64,000 nt of DNA from Actinomucor elegans (GCA_026027325.1 JAMSLZ010000004.1:1-64000); one strand, 5' to 3'; positions 41,422 to 53,359 are shown, numbered from the stretch's first letter. The notes: generated by a model from the sequence alone, not told the origin. A program made the numbers and translations.

Positions 41422-41435
41422 TTGGTGGGGAAGCA

Positions 41436-41731
41436 TGTGCTGAACTAAGATCTCGCACATAATAAGTTCCGTCTTAAAACATAATCATCATCATAATGTA
41501 CTCCATTAACAAATATATCTCAGCAACCGTCTTGTACAAACAATATAATTCTGCATCCGAGGTCTTTGTATATACTACTAATTATATACCCGACAATAAT
41601 ATATATAGAGCCTGATTTTATATCTAAAGAAGTTCAGTTAACTAAGAATCATCTTTTACCTTTCTACACAATAAACCATTAGAAGGATTTTAATTGTATT
41701 CTTATAACGTTTTTATATATTTTTTATAACA
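41436..41731 (+). repeat. 3' LTR of T
   Basis: Identical by eye to the 5' LTR. Followed by the GTATC duplication. Confidence 0.95.
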
Positions 41732-41777
41732 GTATCCATAAATCCATCATCAAATAATCATTGCATTATCTAATTTA

Positions 41778-44700
41778 TTAAAAAACCTTTCGAGGCAGAA
41801 AAAGAACGATGTTGATATTAGTCAAATATTCCATCTTCATGTGAATACCCGAGTAAAGTTTGTGTACTGGCAATATACAGTCTTGAGACATGTCTTCAAA
41901 CTTATTTTGCCAACAGGATACGTTATTACCATTATATGATGACAAGTCTTCTGTACCTGGATTTGGATACTTGAACCACCGTACAAAAGCAAACATATGG
42001 TCTAACAATCCATTTTCTTCGTCTTCCTCAACACTTTCGACTTCTTGAGTATGTTGAAAAAAGAATTGAATCTGACCAGTGTTGTAAACATGACTTGTTC
42101 AGTGTCCGTCACCAATCAGGTTAATGTTCGACAATGCTTATACTCAGCTTGTGCTTTGACAGCTTTGTAACGTCGGTTAAGAGATATATATGGAAATCAA
42201 TGCTTAGTGCAACTAACCTTCATAAACTATCTATCACCGAACATAAAGTCGTACTAGAATGGATTACTATAAATCCTTGTTAACTCCATGAGCGCAGTCT
42301 TTGACTAACTCAATCGTCTATAATATCAAGTTAAATCCGAACTTCAATTTTGTATAAATAGCTCATCATTTTAATGCTTTAATAAATCAATTCGTTTTAT
42401 CAGTCTGGTTATTTTTACAGTCTTTATTATATTCGATATAACAACCAGGTCGAAGCTCCAACACGCCATTGTCATTGTAATGGTAGGCACAGAAATAAGT
42501 ATTTTTGTTTCTATTTGCTTCTGCAGAGTAATATTTGTATCCAAGAATTTGTATACGATCAAACCGTTTGATGGTATTTTTTACCGTTATTTCGTTATAT
42601 TCTATCATGTCGTCGTCTCGTTTCAAAAGAAAGCCATAAACATCACAGTAGTATTCAACAAGACAACTATATTCATCCAGTGTCTGTCCTTGCTCGATTA
42701 TCTTGTTTAAATTCGTGGAATTGCTGCATGACCAACGAATGGAGTTCAAGCTGAACTGCGGTAAAGGCTCCAAGCCACTGCAGTACTCGTTATCATTAGT
42801 TGGTGCTTCAGAATACTTCATACACTGAAATAATTCTTCTGATGGTTCAATCGAAACAGATTCAAGAGAATCAACTGCATTGCTGAGATTTAAGAAAAGC
42901 CTTTTGATTTCTTGGTAAGAGTTGTTGTTAACGTTATTCATAATGTTATATAACTTTTTTTTAAAAAAAAAAAGAGAGAGAAGGAGAGAGAAAGAAAGAA
43001 AATGCTTTTGACAGAATATATATCAAATTAGTACAAGAATACACTTGTGACTTAAATTATTTATTCTATATATACTTTTCAAAAAGGCCCGCATAATCTT
43101 CAGCATGAATTATTCGAAGCATTTGAACCATAAAGGTTTTTTCAAATCCCTTTTTATGATTTGTTCGAACCATTTTAACAAACATATTATAACGTTCGAA
43201 ATTAAACGCCCAAAAACAGGAAATAGGACCGTACATTCGTATACACTCTGCAAGATGGAGATGAAAGTGCATATTAGAGGTGACATTGCGCTTTCCATAC
43301 AAATGCTCAAAACCAATGCAGAACTCTCGCAACTTTGCATGGCAAGTGTCAATGTCAGTCAAACGAATAATGTTTCTTTCCAAGATTTGCAAAGCATCAA
43401 CAAAAAGCATAAAATTGTTGAATCGTTCAGTATCAAGTACTTGTCTTAAGATCAGTGGAGACATTGTTGAGCACCAGATTTTCCATTCGGCTGCTTTCAA
43501 ATACGAAAAACCTGGTCCGATGTTAATTTTTCTGACAATAGATCGACCATCGCTTTCATCCTTGAACGAAAAATTGGAGAAGAAATCTTCAAATCTTGCA
43601 AGACTTTGCTTATATCAATCAATGGCTCTGCTGTTGATCGTTTTACCCAGCTGTTTCTTGTATCTCTGGATAACCACAAGTTCATCATATGTTTAGCGGT
43701 ACCAAGATAGAGATTGTGCATTGGTTCAATAACAGTGAATGCGGGCGCGTCAAAGTAAGGCAATTTATGTAAAGAACTATAGCGTGTACCATTTGCGTCT
43801 TCTAACGGCTTTACATTTTGTCCAGAATCTTTCTTGAGTTTCCACGCTTCTGCTTCTGATTTATTCTCTTCTTTAGTGCGAAGGATCCAATCATCACTAT
43901 TCCAACCGGACCAGTCTCTTCTACCTTCATTAGCAAGGATGTTAAACCTGGATTTACAACGATGGCAGCCACAGATAGCATGGAATGAGACAAATCCAGA
44001 AGTTTTTTTTGCAGCAGGTAAATCACAACATACCATGGAAAGGGCAGCCTTGACCTTTTGCGCTTGGATCTGTCCATCTGGCATCATTGCATTCATTGTA
44101 ACACCGTTCATCAGCAGCAAGAGCTCATCAACTAGAGGATCTAAATAATGATTCATGTCTGAGGTAGAAGGCTCTTTAGGGCCTGGAATAATGCCTACGA
44201 GTACAAGATTCCTTTTGAGATCGCGACCATCGGCTTTGGGAAGATTTTGAATGGTCATATAGATGCTACCACAAGAACCACCAGAAGATCCATCAACATT
44301 GTACCAATCCACGTTTAAAGTAAGCATCAGGTTAAATATAGATTGAGAAGTGAATGCAGGAAGATTAGGCCCTAACGAAAAATTCTTGAATACAGATCCA
44401 TCATAAATATCATATAGATAGCCATCCAAGGAAGGACGTGAACACCATTTCGAGATTTCTCTGACAAAATTTGGACGCATAAACATTTTTTTGAGAGTGG
44501 AAATAATAGAATTGTATGGATACACCTTTCTTGGGACAAGATGGTTGGCTAGGGACGACTTTTCATGCAGACTTTCATTGCAAGCAATAACTGTTCTATC
44601 TGACAAAACTTTTGTGATGTGATTGCAGTATTTTTTGGAGGATGTAGGTAAATACATTTGATGGCATGTAGGACATACAGTATAATAGGTAATGCCATTG

Positions 44701-45264
44701 CAGAATACTTTTTGAGCTTGATCTCTTCTTGTTAGTGTTATGATTTTTTTAGGAAAACGAAATGGATCATTGGCAAGGTTAAGAGCAGCATTCAAAAAAG
44801 CCATAACAATTTCAGCACATTCATCAGTTAGATGGTTATTGATCCGCAACATCACAACCATAAGGTATAGGACAAAGGAGAGAGGAGAAGCCGGAAATAT
44901 GTTATTAGCTATCATTGACAAAAATAAATGTGAGTATATGATATCAGTATTTAGTATGATAGCTACTAGACTTACAAGCATTATAAAGCTCTTTTTCACG
45001 CAACTCTTGCTGTTCATTATCATAATCAAAGGAACTGGTATTGATTTCAGAATTATATCCATCATCATACATATCAGTACCATCAGTATCATTATCAGCT
45101 ATAACTATATATAAAGCAGAATTAGCACATATGTCACTAATTGATTTTAAATAGTTACCTTCTTCTTGTTGGATAGATGAACTACTCTGTATATCATCAA
45201 AATGATCATCAGGCATGGTGGCTTGTTTACCTTCTAATGTATTTGATAAAGAATTAGATGTCAT
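41778..45264 (-). pseudogene. Second Tnp2-family transposase, broken
   Basis: Exons on the reverse strand: 44976-45264 (acidic N-terminal part), a GTAAGT intron at 44909-44975, and a long exon down to about 43500 with LNVDWYNVDGSSGG, LVGIIPGPKEPST, CCDLPAAKK, CGCHRCKS and IEPMHNLYLGTAKHM. These are the Tnp2 signatures. Near 43570-43590 the frame shifts by one base; the continuation reads RKINIGPGF and then KAAEWKIW in 43066-43500. The C-terminal part (42449-42941, then 41778-42079) is split by a Y solo LTR right after LELRPG; beyond it come IQFFFQHT and FAFVRWFKYP. The N-terminal zinc-finger exon is stranded at 53901-54050 beyond retrotransposon U. Frameshift plus insertions leave it non-functional. 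Confidence 0.85.
42080..42443 (+). mobile_element. Solo LTR of family Y (364 bp)
   Basis: TGTTGTAAACATG to GATATAACA with ACCAG at 42075-42079 and 42444-42448. It splits the C-terminal exon of the Tnp2 gene. Confidence 0.95.
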
Positions 45265-45286
45265 ATTATGGAAAGTATTTTAATAT

Positions 45287-45794
45287 TGTTGTAAAGGTGG
45301 TAGATAAAGATTTTGGAAGATAGAAATACTTTTAAAACTGTGGATAGTTTTTTATTATAGATCAAGAATTGATTAACTGGTCAAAAGGTGATAAAACGCA
45401 TCTCTTATATACTTTTCCTCGATCGGTACTTGATTCTAAATTCATATTACGATTTGCCAGGAACAAGGTTGGACTGCGTATAAAGAAGACCAGGGATAAT
45501 AACCAAATGAGCGGACCAAGATTAGCGGCGAGGAGTGTCGGGATCATTATATTCAAAGGTAAAATAGTATTGGATGTAATATTTGGTGTGAGAGATAGTA
45601 TTTATCAATTAGCGTCTACTTGCTCAGTGTGATATATAAATAAAGATATTTTAACATAATCAAATACAGTCATTTACATTCTGGTTCTTGGTAATAATGC
45701 TTTATACACTTCTGCAGCTATATGTAAGGATATCTATACGATTTTCTATCTGTACAGTATTCTCTTATTAATATAGTCATGAGCGTTTACAACA
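45287..45794 (-). repeat. 3' LTR of U
   Basis: 508 bp, matching 53374-53881 by eye. The purine tract GGTGGAGGATAA on the coding strand precedes it. Confidence 0.94.
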
Positions 45795-46697
45795 TTATCC
45801 TCCACCAGAATCAAACAAACTTGTATTGATTCGGCAAGTGCGTCAGTTCCACCAAATAGTACATTCATGCGGCTGAGTTTTTATTAACTCGCTCAGGTAT
45901 ACCTCCTTTTACGCACCAATTCAGGGTCTTTTCTTGCATCGTGGCTTTTCTTGGTTCTTGTTTCATAACTTGCCTACTTATTCTATCTTTCTTTTCTTGT
46001 TTGAACGTCTATTCAGTATTCTCTCTTCTCTACTCGTAGTGGTTGCAATATTTGCTCTTTTGTTTTTCGACATCTCGATCGCTACATTTGACATCTCATT
46101 CCCATTGCATTTAGGAATCTTGGAAGTTCCAACTTTTTTGCGTCTGTTAAGTTCAGAGTTTTGAATTGACTGTTCGACTCTAGTTTGCTCTAAACGTCGT
46201 AATTCTCTTTGCTTATTCCAATACCGTTGAATGATAGTTGGATCGGTGAAATCACTTGCTTTTTGCCAAGTATTTTCTTTCTCAGAATAACCTTTCCACT
46301 TAATCAAGTATTCTCGATGACCTTCTTCACCTCGATGATCACGGATACCTTCGACTTCGTAGTATTCTTCTTCGATACTAGACTCATCCAGGGTAACGAC
46401 TTTCAATTCCGACGGTACATAGTTTCGGGATAATAATTCATTCTGTTCATCCTTTAGTTCATACGATCCACCAGTATTTCTTCGAACAACAGTGTAAGGT
46501 CCCTCATAAATCGGAGCTAACTTACTAGATCGATTCTGTAATCTGATCATGACATGCGTTCCAACTGGAATGTCGACAAGAACACTCTTTTGATTGAACT
46601 TTTTGTTGTATTCCTCATTTATCTTCTGAGTTCTTTCGAGGATGGCTGGGAATACGATCTTATCCATGTAATCTACGCGTTCTTCCAACTCTCGCAT

Positions 46698-46918
46698 GAT
46701 AAACATTTACAACTACTTAATATTTTTAACTTTCCTAAAAAATCAAGGCATAAATATAATGTTGCCTTTTTATCCATAAATAAAATGTTGGTTACTTGTT
46801 CTATTTTAGAATAAAATTTATTTATATTATTATTTGTATTCAAAAAAATCTATTATTTCCTAATTTTTTTATATATTGTACTATTTTGAACATATTTCTG
46901 TAATACTAAATGTTCTTC
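46698..46918 (-). repeat. Module X, left copy
   Basis: 221 bp, seven-T variant. No difference from the right copy is visible. Confidence 0.95.
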
Positions 46919-46929
46919 TTATTAATTGA

Positions 46930-48408
46930 TTAATTATTTTCTATTGATTTCCAATAATTCAAAATAGTATCATGTGATGTAAAATCTTTTTCTTTTACCC
47001 ATGAATTATGTTCTTTACCATACTTTTTCCATTTTACAAAATATTCATATAAGTTCTTTACTTTTTTGTGTTTAATTATATATTGTATTTCATATATATT
47101 TTGATCATTATTACTAGTGATATCTTCCTCCATTTGATCCATAATATCTATATTCACTTCATTTATATTTAAATTATTTAAAAATTGATTTTGTAATGAT
47201 TTTATATCAACGATATTTTCTATTTTATATTGTGTTTTTAATGTTACTTCTTTATTCATTTCAATATTATTTTTATAATAATAATCAAAATTATCATTTA
47301 GCCATTTGTTGTAATGGGCATTTTCTTCAATTCCAAATAACTCTGTAAAATATTTTATGTTCAGTAATACTATTGCTAATTTTAGCTGTATATTATATGT
47401 CTTATTATCTGTTATTCTAATCTTATTTTGTCCACTAAATCTTTTAAAAATACTACCTAATTCTGCAAAATATTTTTCTATTTTTGACCTTAATCCACCT
47501 AATTCTTCATTGAATTTTTTTTCATCTATGGTTAATTCAACTCCTTTATCTTTTTTTATAGGATAGCAAAAATTTTTCAAGGATATATTAAATCCAATAT
47601 TACTAAATTTTTCTATAAATTCTTTTACTGTGTTTTCATATAATCCATCAAAACATATACAATCTATTTCATTATAAAACTTATTGATATTTATGTCTAA
47701 AAGCATTTTATCATCAGTATTATTTCTACAAGGTAAGGAATCAGATATATAAACACATATTCTATTAATATCTATAATAAATTGTGTATTTAATCCATTT
47801 CTTTTTAATTTATACGAGAATAACTCTTTTTTATCTAGATTAATATCTTGATATGTTATACGATTATGGTGACCATCAATTAGTAATGTTACATTATCTA
47901 ACATCATTGGATTAAATTTCTTAGCACAAAGTAATCTCAATGTATGTGTAGAAAAACATTTTTCTAATTTATTATTTATCCATTTTTCCAATAAATCATA
48001 ATTATTTATATATAATGATTGATATAATTTATAAAAACTAGTAGATGGAATATACATTTCCATTTCATTTATAGATTTTCCATTTAATAAATGTTCTAAT
48101 AATATCAATACTTTATCTGCTGTTATATATGGACCTGGTAGTTTTATATTGTTACATAAATCTGTCAAAAATACAAATGGAGCAATACTTCCTAATTTAA
48201 TATATATATTTTTTTTAATTCTATCAATATTTGGTATACTCGTTATTTTAGATCTATGATATTTCAATTCAACTTTATATATATATTCATTTTTCATAAA
48301 TTTCCAATACCTATTGTAAATATTTCTGTATTCATTTTCAATTAATAAGTCTATATGAGTGTTCATAAACAAATAAAATGATGTATTTTTATATAAAGAG
48401 AAATTCAA
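46930..48408 (-). CDS. Chromodomain-fused Harbinger-like transposase (492 aa)
   Basis: Identical in translation to 12482-13960: D178, D254, E311 and a chromodomain at 439-488. It is last of three same-strand frames. The stop falls 12 bp before the left X, so X may provide the 3' end of the transcript. This is the best candidate for an active transposase of the family, because it lies in a single-unit element with both X repeats. Confidence 0.93.
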   Translation of the reverse strand: MNFSLYKNTSFYLFMNTHIDLLIENEYRNIYNRYWKFMKNEYIYKVELKYHRSKITSIPNIDRIKKNIYIKLGSIAPFVFLTDLCNNIKLPGPYITADKVLILLEHLLNGKSINEMEMYIPSTSFYKLYQSLYINNYDLLEKWINNKLEKCFSTHTLRLLCAKKFNPMMLDNVTLLIDGHHNRITYQDINLDKKELFSYKLKRNGLNTQFIIDINRICVYISDSLPCRNNTDDKMLLDININKFYNEIDCICFDGLYENTVKEFIEKFSNIGFNISLKNFCYPIKKDKGVELTIDEKKFNEELGGLRSKIEKYFAELGSIFKRFSGQNKIRITDNKTYNIQLKLAIVLLNIKYFTELFGIEENAHYNKWLNDNFDYYYKNNIEMNKEVTLKTQYKIENIVDIKSLQNQFLNNLNINEVNIDIMDQMEEDITSNNDQNIYEIQYIIKHKKVKNLYEYFVKWKKYGKEHNSWVKEKDFTSHDTILNYWKSIENN

Positions 48409-48456
48409 TTTTTAATATTTTCTATATTTAATAAACTTTTATTTATATATGAAAAT

Positions 48457-48825
48457 TCAATTTTTAATATTTTCTATATTTTCCAAGAACTTATGATTTC
48501 TTTTTGCATAATCTAACCATGATTTAAAATTATAAATTTCTTTAATACTAACATATCCTTTTCTTAAACACCAGGATTTGAAATATTCATTTCTAACTTT
48601 TTCGTTATCATCTAAAATTGTTTTTATCACTAAATTGGCATGGATATTTGTATTGTTTTCACCAACATCATAGAAAGGACCACTATATAAAATTTTATCA
48701 ATATTTTTTATATTTCCAACCCATTGCAGTATTTTCTTGTTTAATATTTCGGATGATTTATTCTTGACATCTTTTTTTTCAGGATTTAGAGTTAAAACCA
48801 CAGCATAATAATAGATTTTTTCCAT
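48457..48825 (-). CDS. ORF B of the single-unit element (122 aa, unknown)
   Basis: Same protein as 11727-12095 and 14009-14377. The likely start is the ATG at 48825. Three identical copies with no stop or shift are consistent with a maintained coding role, or simply with recency. Confidence 0.6.
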   Translation of the reverse strand: MEKIYYYAVVLTLNPEKKDVKNKSSEILNKKILQWVGNIKNIDKILYSGPFYDVGENNTNIHANLVIKTILDDNEKVRNEYFKSWCLRKGYVSIKEIYNFKSWLDYAKRNHKFLENIENIKN

Positions 48826-48847
48826 TAAATATAATATTGATGTTATT

Positions 48848-49126
48848 TTAAAAATAATTCTCAAATATTATAGATACTTTTATATTTTCCAAAATATCAT
48901 GCCAAGAATTAGATGCCAAGGAAGTTGTTTTTAGATTTCTCAATGTGATTAAACGCAATGGAAGTCTAAAAATAGGACAAGATAAACATTTACAACTACT
49001 TAATATTTTTAACTTTCCTAAAAAATCAAGGCATAAATATAATGTTGCCTTTTTATCCATAAATAAAATGTTGGTTACTTGTTCTATTTTAGAATAAAAT
49101 TTATTTATATTATTATTTGTATTCAA
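48848..49126 (-). CDS. ORF A of the single-unit element (92 aa, unknown)
   Basis: Same protein as 12118-12396. It starts inside the right X, so X would contain the promoter and 5' end, much as an LTR does for a retrotransposon. Confidence 0.6.
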   Translation of the reverse strand: MNTNNNINKFYSKIEQVTNILFMDKKATLYLCLDFLGKLKILSSCKCLSCPIFRLPLRLITLRNLKTTSLASNSWHDILENIKVSIIFENYF

Positions 49127-49201
49127 AAAAATCTATTATTTCCTAATTTTTTTATATATTGTACTATTTTGAACATATTTCTGTAATACTAAATGTTCTT
49201 C
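48981..49201 (-). repeat. Module X, right copy
   Basis: 221 bp, in direct orientation to the left copy and ending TAAATGTTCTTC at the CAT duplication. Confidence 0.95.
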
Positions 49202-51952
49202 CATGGTCATAGACTCGATGGGTAGTTTGAACTTCTTCTCGTTACCGTAGTCATCAGGTAAGTTGACTCTACGTGCAAACATCAAGGAGAAGGGAGAACT
49301 CATAGTTTTTGCTTTAATGTGTCGGTTCATGCAGAGCTGTATGATAGGAAGATAATACGCCCAACTATGACTGTCTGACTTCATCATTTTTCTTAACGTG
49401 TTAGTTGCGGTACGAACTGCATTTTCCGCTGCTCCATTTGCTCGAGGATGATATGGCGTAGTATATCTTCTATCAATTCCTAGGTTCTTCGAAATACTGT
49501 TCATCACAGCATTCTTGAACTCTAGACCATTATCAGACTGGCAAATACGTGGAACACCAAAATCACCATAGACTCTGACCAACTCTTTTGCAACAGTATC
49601 GGATTGTTTGTTCTTCAGAGGTCTGAGAATAACGAATTTCGAACAAATATCTGTTATAACCAACATGTAAACATATCCTTCTTCAGTTACGTCAAAAGGT
49701 CCAGCCAAGTCGATAGCAATATGATCAAATGGTCGGTTGGCTACAACATTAGATAATGGGTGATAACCTCTCTTACTGATGTTGTGCTTTTGACATTCAA
49801 CACACGAACTAACAATGTCTTTTGCTTCTGCGTAGATATTCGCCCAATGGAGACCTTGTGAATGTAAATCTCGCACAATTGCTTGCGATCCAAAGTGTCC
49901 AAATGCATGCGCTTCTTTCAACAGAGCATCTCTCTCTTCTTCAGGAGGAGTCATATAGTCAGTCAGCTCATCTTTTCTTTCAACTAGTTTAGTCGCGAGT
50001 ACGTTAATCGTTTTATCTCGGCTAAATCGCTTTTTTCTAATGATGGCTTTCTTTTTAGGACTTCGTCTGATGATTTTGCTCGTAACACTATCCTCCACCA
50101 GTTTGTTTTCATCTTCTAAAGGTGAATACAAACGGCTCAGAATATCAGGCAATTTGTTCAATATACCGGGGATGTGCACTACATCAAAATCAAAATCCAG
50201 AAGAGTCTCGATCCATCCAATTAACATGGGATTTGCGATCTTTTGCGTATGTAAGTATACTAGTGCCTTGTGATCTGTAAATACAGTGAACTTTTTGCCC
50301 CATATATACTTGCGAAACTTCAGTAATGCTAACACGACTGCATACAATTCTCTTTTAGTAGTGCTCCAACGGCGTTGTGAAGGTGACAAGGAGCTCGATA
50401 CAAATCCTATGTAAAGATCTTGGCCGGCCTCATTCTTTTGAAACAACACTGCCGCGACACCATAAAGTGATGCGTCTGTAGCTACGTAAAACTGTTTTGA
50501 CAAATCCGGATAATGCAGCATCATCTTCGACTGCAAAATCTCTTTGATAGTTTCAAAGCTCTTAGTGTGACGATCGGTCCACAGCTCTTCCACATTCTCT
50601 GCATTCACTAAACTGGTGAGTGGTTCTGCTACTCTGGAAATCATCGGAACGAATTCTCTCAGGTAATTGACCAAACCCATAAATTGCTGGATGTGTTTCT
50701 TATTTTTATTTGGAAGTGGCCACTTTGAAACATTGGTAAGTTTTGATTGATCCACACGAACTCCTGAAGCGTCCACTACAAATCCCAACATACGAACTGA
50801 ATGTTGAAACCATGAACACTTGGATTCTTTCAGGATTAAATTTGCGGAATTTAATCTGTCAATCACAAACTTTACATCTTTTGCATGCTGTTCGATACTT
50901 TCACTGGCAACAATACAGTCATCCACGAAGTTCTGAACGCAATCAATACCTTCAAACAAGGTTGCCATGACCTTTTGAAATTGCGAGGTTAGCATTTTCA
51001 CTCCAAAGCACGCTTTTTGAAAGGAAAAGCCATTGCCATTATAAGTAAACGATAGCTTGTGTACATCCTCGGGTGCCACTTTGAATCGATGATATGCATT
51101 CGACAAATCCAAAGTTGTAAACACTTTTTTACCGGCCAAGTTATCAAAGATATCCTTAACCAAAGGTACGGGAAAATTGAATGTTGGAGGTAGAATTTGA
51201 TTCAACGATCTCACATCTAAACACGCTCTATGGCTCACAATCTCACCATCTTTGTTACGTTTAGGAACAAGCAGTAATGGGCTGTTGAATGACGTGTTTA
51301 CTCGGGATCGAATGATTGTGCCTGTTTCCAACCATTCTTTTATTTGCTTATCGAGAACTGGTCTTAATGCATAAGGGATGGGGTATTGACGTCTATACGC
51401 CGTTGCACCCTCTTTCGTAGGTAATCGAACAATGGATTCAGGCAAAGGACATGAAGATGTTATAGGTATGCTCTGATTAATCTCTAGTGATTCTTTAATT
51501 ATACTCATGAACTCTGCTCTTTGCTCAGGCGTACCAGCAGGCGAATTGTCAGGTTCATGTTTTCTTTCACGTTCAATGTTCAAGTTTTCAAAAATAGCTT
51601 CATCACTCAAGGCAGCGTCAGAATGTGCATGATCGTCTTTGATGCGAAAAGCCACTCCAGTTAATCCGATATTCATTTTGGGAAGAATATCTGTGCCAAG
51701 AAGAATGTCAAACTCGAATCCGTCGTTAAAGTTCATTACTTCAAATGAGTGTTTGAACTTAATGCCATTTGCATACTTTATTTCCAAAGGATCGGTGATA
51801 CCAATTCTCTTTGCAGTATTTTGATGAGACAAGAAATTATAAGAACCAGGTAATTTATGTACTTTATTTATACGAAGTTTATTCTTCAAAGAAGACAAAC
51901 TAACAAAGCTACAACTACTTCCTGTATCTACGCGTCCCAGGAGACGTTCAGA

Positions 51953-53329
51953 CTATTGATAGCTCTGATTCTCAATCTCGGAGTCGGCCATCTCCAAGTC
52001 CTCTTGAACTTGCTGCTCAATTGACTTCTCACTCGAGGAAGCCGCAGGCATCACAGCCAAGACAGTACTGCTACTACTGCTTTCAGCAGCACCACAACGA
52101 TGACCAGGACGCCATGGAGACACACCACAAGTCCAACACTCTTTACCCTTCGCCTTCTTCACAGAAGGAGGGCGTTCAGCTCTTCTCTTAGCGAGAAAAC
52201 AATCCTTGGTGTCATGGGTCGCATTGTTACCATGATGGATGCACGAAAAGGGTTTCGCCACCTTACTCGCCTTTTGCACCCGACGAGCTGCATTCTTGTG
52301 ATGATGGTAATAGGGGGCCTTTTCTTTGCGTCGCTCAACAACAGGCGCACCAGGAAGAAGAGAAACAGCCTCATTATACGACGTATGGTCGTCACCAAGA
52401 ATATCACGACCAATCTGTGCGATTTGATCGACAGTGTATTCAGCATTCTCACCAGAAGATCCAGCCTTCACTGAATTCATTGCAACTCTGATCAGCGTCT
52501 GAACAGGTTTGGTCAGCGAGGCCAAAAAACGATCAGCTACTCTAGGACACTCTCTAGGTAGGCCTGCATCAAACATTGCTGTTTGAAAACGCTTAGCATA
52601 GTCGCCCACCGACTCATTGTTTTCCATTACCATGGTAAACACAAGGTCAGTATATCTTCTCAACACAAGGGAAGAACCGTGCTGCTTCTTAAACTCTCTA
52701 CGAGCATCTGCCCATAGGGTACAACCTCTACTCAGCTCATCTTTCACCCATGCTTTATCGCCATGGGGAAGGCAAAGGGGTAAGAAGTTCTTCCACACCT
52801 CATCAATGGACATGGAAGAAGACTCAACTACATCCTCAAATTCTCTCAAAAAATGCTCAACAGACTCGAAGGCTTCGTAACCTGGAAAAGGTTTGACAGC
52901 CGAGGTCAAGAGTTGGAACTTGGGCAAGTCGCGACGATTCAATGTCAAACCAGTAGGTGGCTTAACACGATCAACCTCACCGATCAATGAACTGCACTCT
53001 TGGATCTCACGGAGCATCCTCTTGGAGCGTTCAAGGGCCAACAAGGCTTCATCAGCCGCTACGTCATCTCTGACTACACGAGCACGACTAAACGCTTGAA
53101 GGTATCGGGTAATATCTGCACGGAGCCCGGCGATATTTGTGTCAATCAGTTGTGGGTCAGTCATGTCAGCAACAGCATGCTCAGCCGACTCAGACAACAA
53201 AGAACTAGCACCAGGAGACTTGATAAACTCATCAAGGTTGCTTGACAAGGTCGATTCATCAAACATGGGGGTGTCAGGGTTAACACCACAGTTGGCAGAA
53301 GAAGAACCAGAAACGTTGTTGGAAGCCAT
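51953..53329 (-). CDS. gag: U Gag (458 aa) ending in an in-frame TAG
   Basis: Starts MASNNVSGSSSANCGVNP. A Gag domain spans about 140-320. Two Cys/His clusters follow, CIHHGNNATHDTKDC and CWTCGVSPWRPGHRC, the second being the zinc knuckle. The frame ends QSYQ then TAG, and the very next codons in the same frame lead into the protease. The TAG may be a read-through signal setting the Gag to Pol ratio, or a recent nonsense change in a once continuous gag-pol like that of Z. Confidence 0.9.
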   Translation of the reverse strand: MASNNVSGSSSANCGVNPDTPMFDESTLSSNLDEFIKSPGASSLLSESAEHAVADMTDPQLIDTNIAGLRADITRYLQAFSRARVVRDDVAADEALLALERSKRMLREIQECSSLIGEVDRVKPPTGLTLNRRDLPKFQLLTSAVKPFPGYEAFESVEHFLREFEDVVESSSMSIDEVWKNFLPLCLPHGDKAWVKDELSRGCTLWADARREFKKQHGSSLVLRRYTDLVFTMVMENNESVGDYAKRFQTAMFDAGLPRECPRVADRFLASLTKPVQTLIRVAMNSVKAGSSGENAEYTVDQIAQIGRDILGDDHTSYNEAVSLLPGAPVVERRKEKAPYYHHHKNAARRVQKASKVAKPFSCIHHGNNATHDTKDCFLAKRRAERPPSVKKAKGKECWTCGVSPWRPGHRCGAAESSSSSTVLAVMPAASSSEKSIEQQVQEDLEMADSEIENQSYQ

Positions 53330-53359
53330 ATCGATAAAAGTAAGGAAATAGGACAGTAA

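Larger units (their letters stand above)
35871..41731 (+). mobile_element. Chromovirus T (Ty3/gypsy), full-length and young
   Basis: 296 bp LTRs at 35871-36166 and 41436-41731 look identical base for base. GTATC duplications lie at 35866-35870 and 41732-41736. Both coding frames are open. Identical LTRs mean very recent insertion; this is the best candidate for an active retrotransposon here. Confidence 0.96.
46698..49201 (-). mobile_element. Single-unit chromodomain-transposase element (2,504 bp)
   Basis: X (46698-46918), unit (46919-48980), X (48981-49201), flanked by CAT at 46695-46697 and 49202-49204. Removal leaves the U pol frame continuous and alignable without a gap to T pol, which fixes the ends. 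All three frames are open and identical in translation to the second dimer unit, so this is a candidate autonomous copy. Confidence 0.95.
45978..51952 (-). pseudogene. pol: U Pol with chromodomain, split by a DNA transposon
   Basis: In frame with gag after an in-frame TAG at 51953-51955. It opens with the protease (GRVDTGSSCSF), then reverse transcriptase (FVDD), RNase H (ATDASLYG, then TDHKALVYL) and integrase (HHCC; IDLAGPF, SDNGLEF, NGAAENA). After LPIESMTM the transposon intervenes, and coding resumes at 46694 with the region before GPYTVV and a chromodomain (YEVEGIRDHR, then YLIKWKGYSEKENTW, then QRYWNK). Removing the insert and one CAT restores the frame, so disruption is recent. As it stands the integrase lacks its C-terminal domains. 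Confidence 0.92.

Noticed and set aside
45369..45632. A 64-87 codon frame occurring twice (also at 53456)
   Set aside because: It lies inside the U LTRs, so the duplication reflects the two LTRs and not a gene family.
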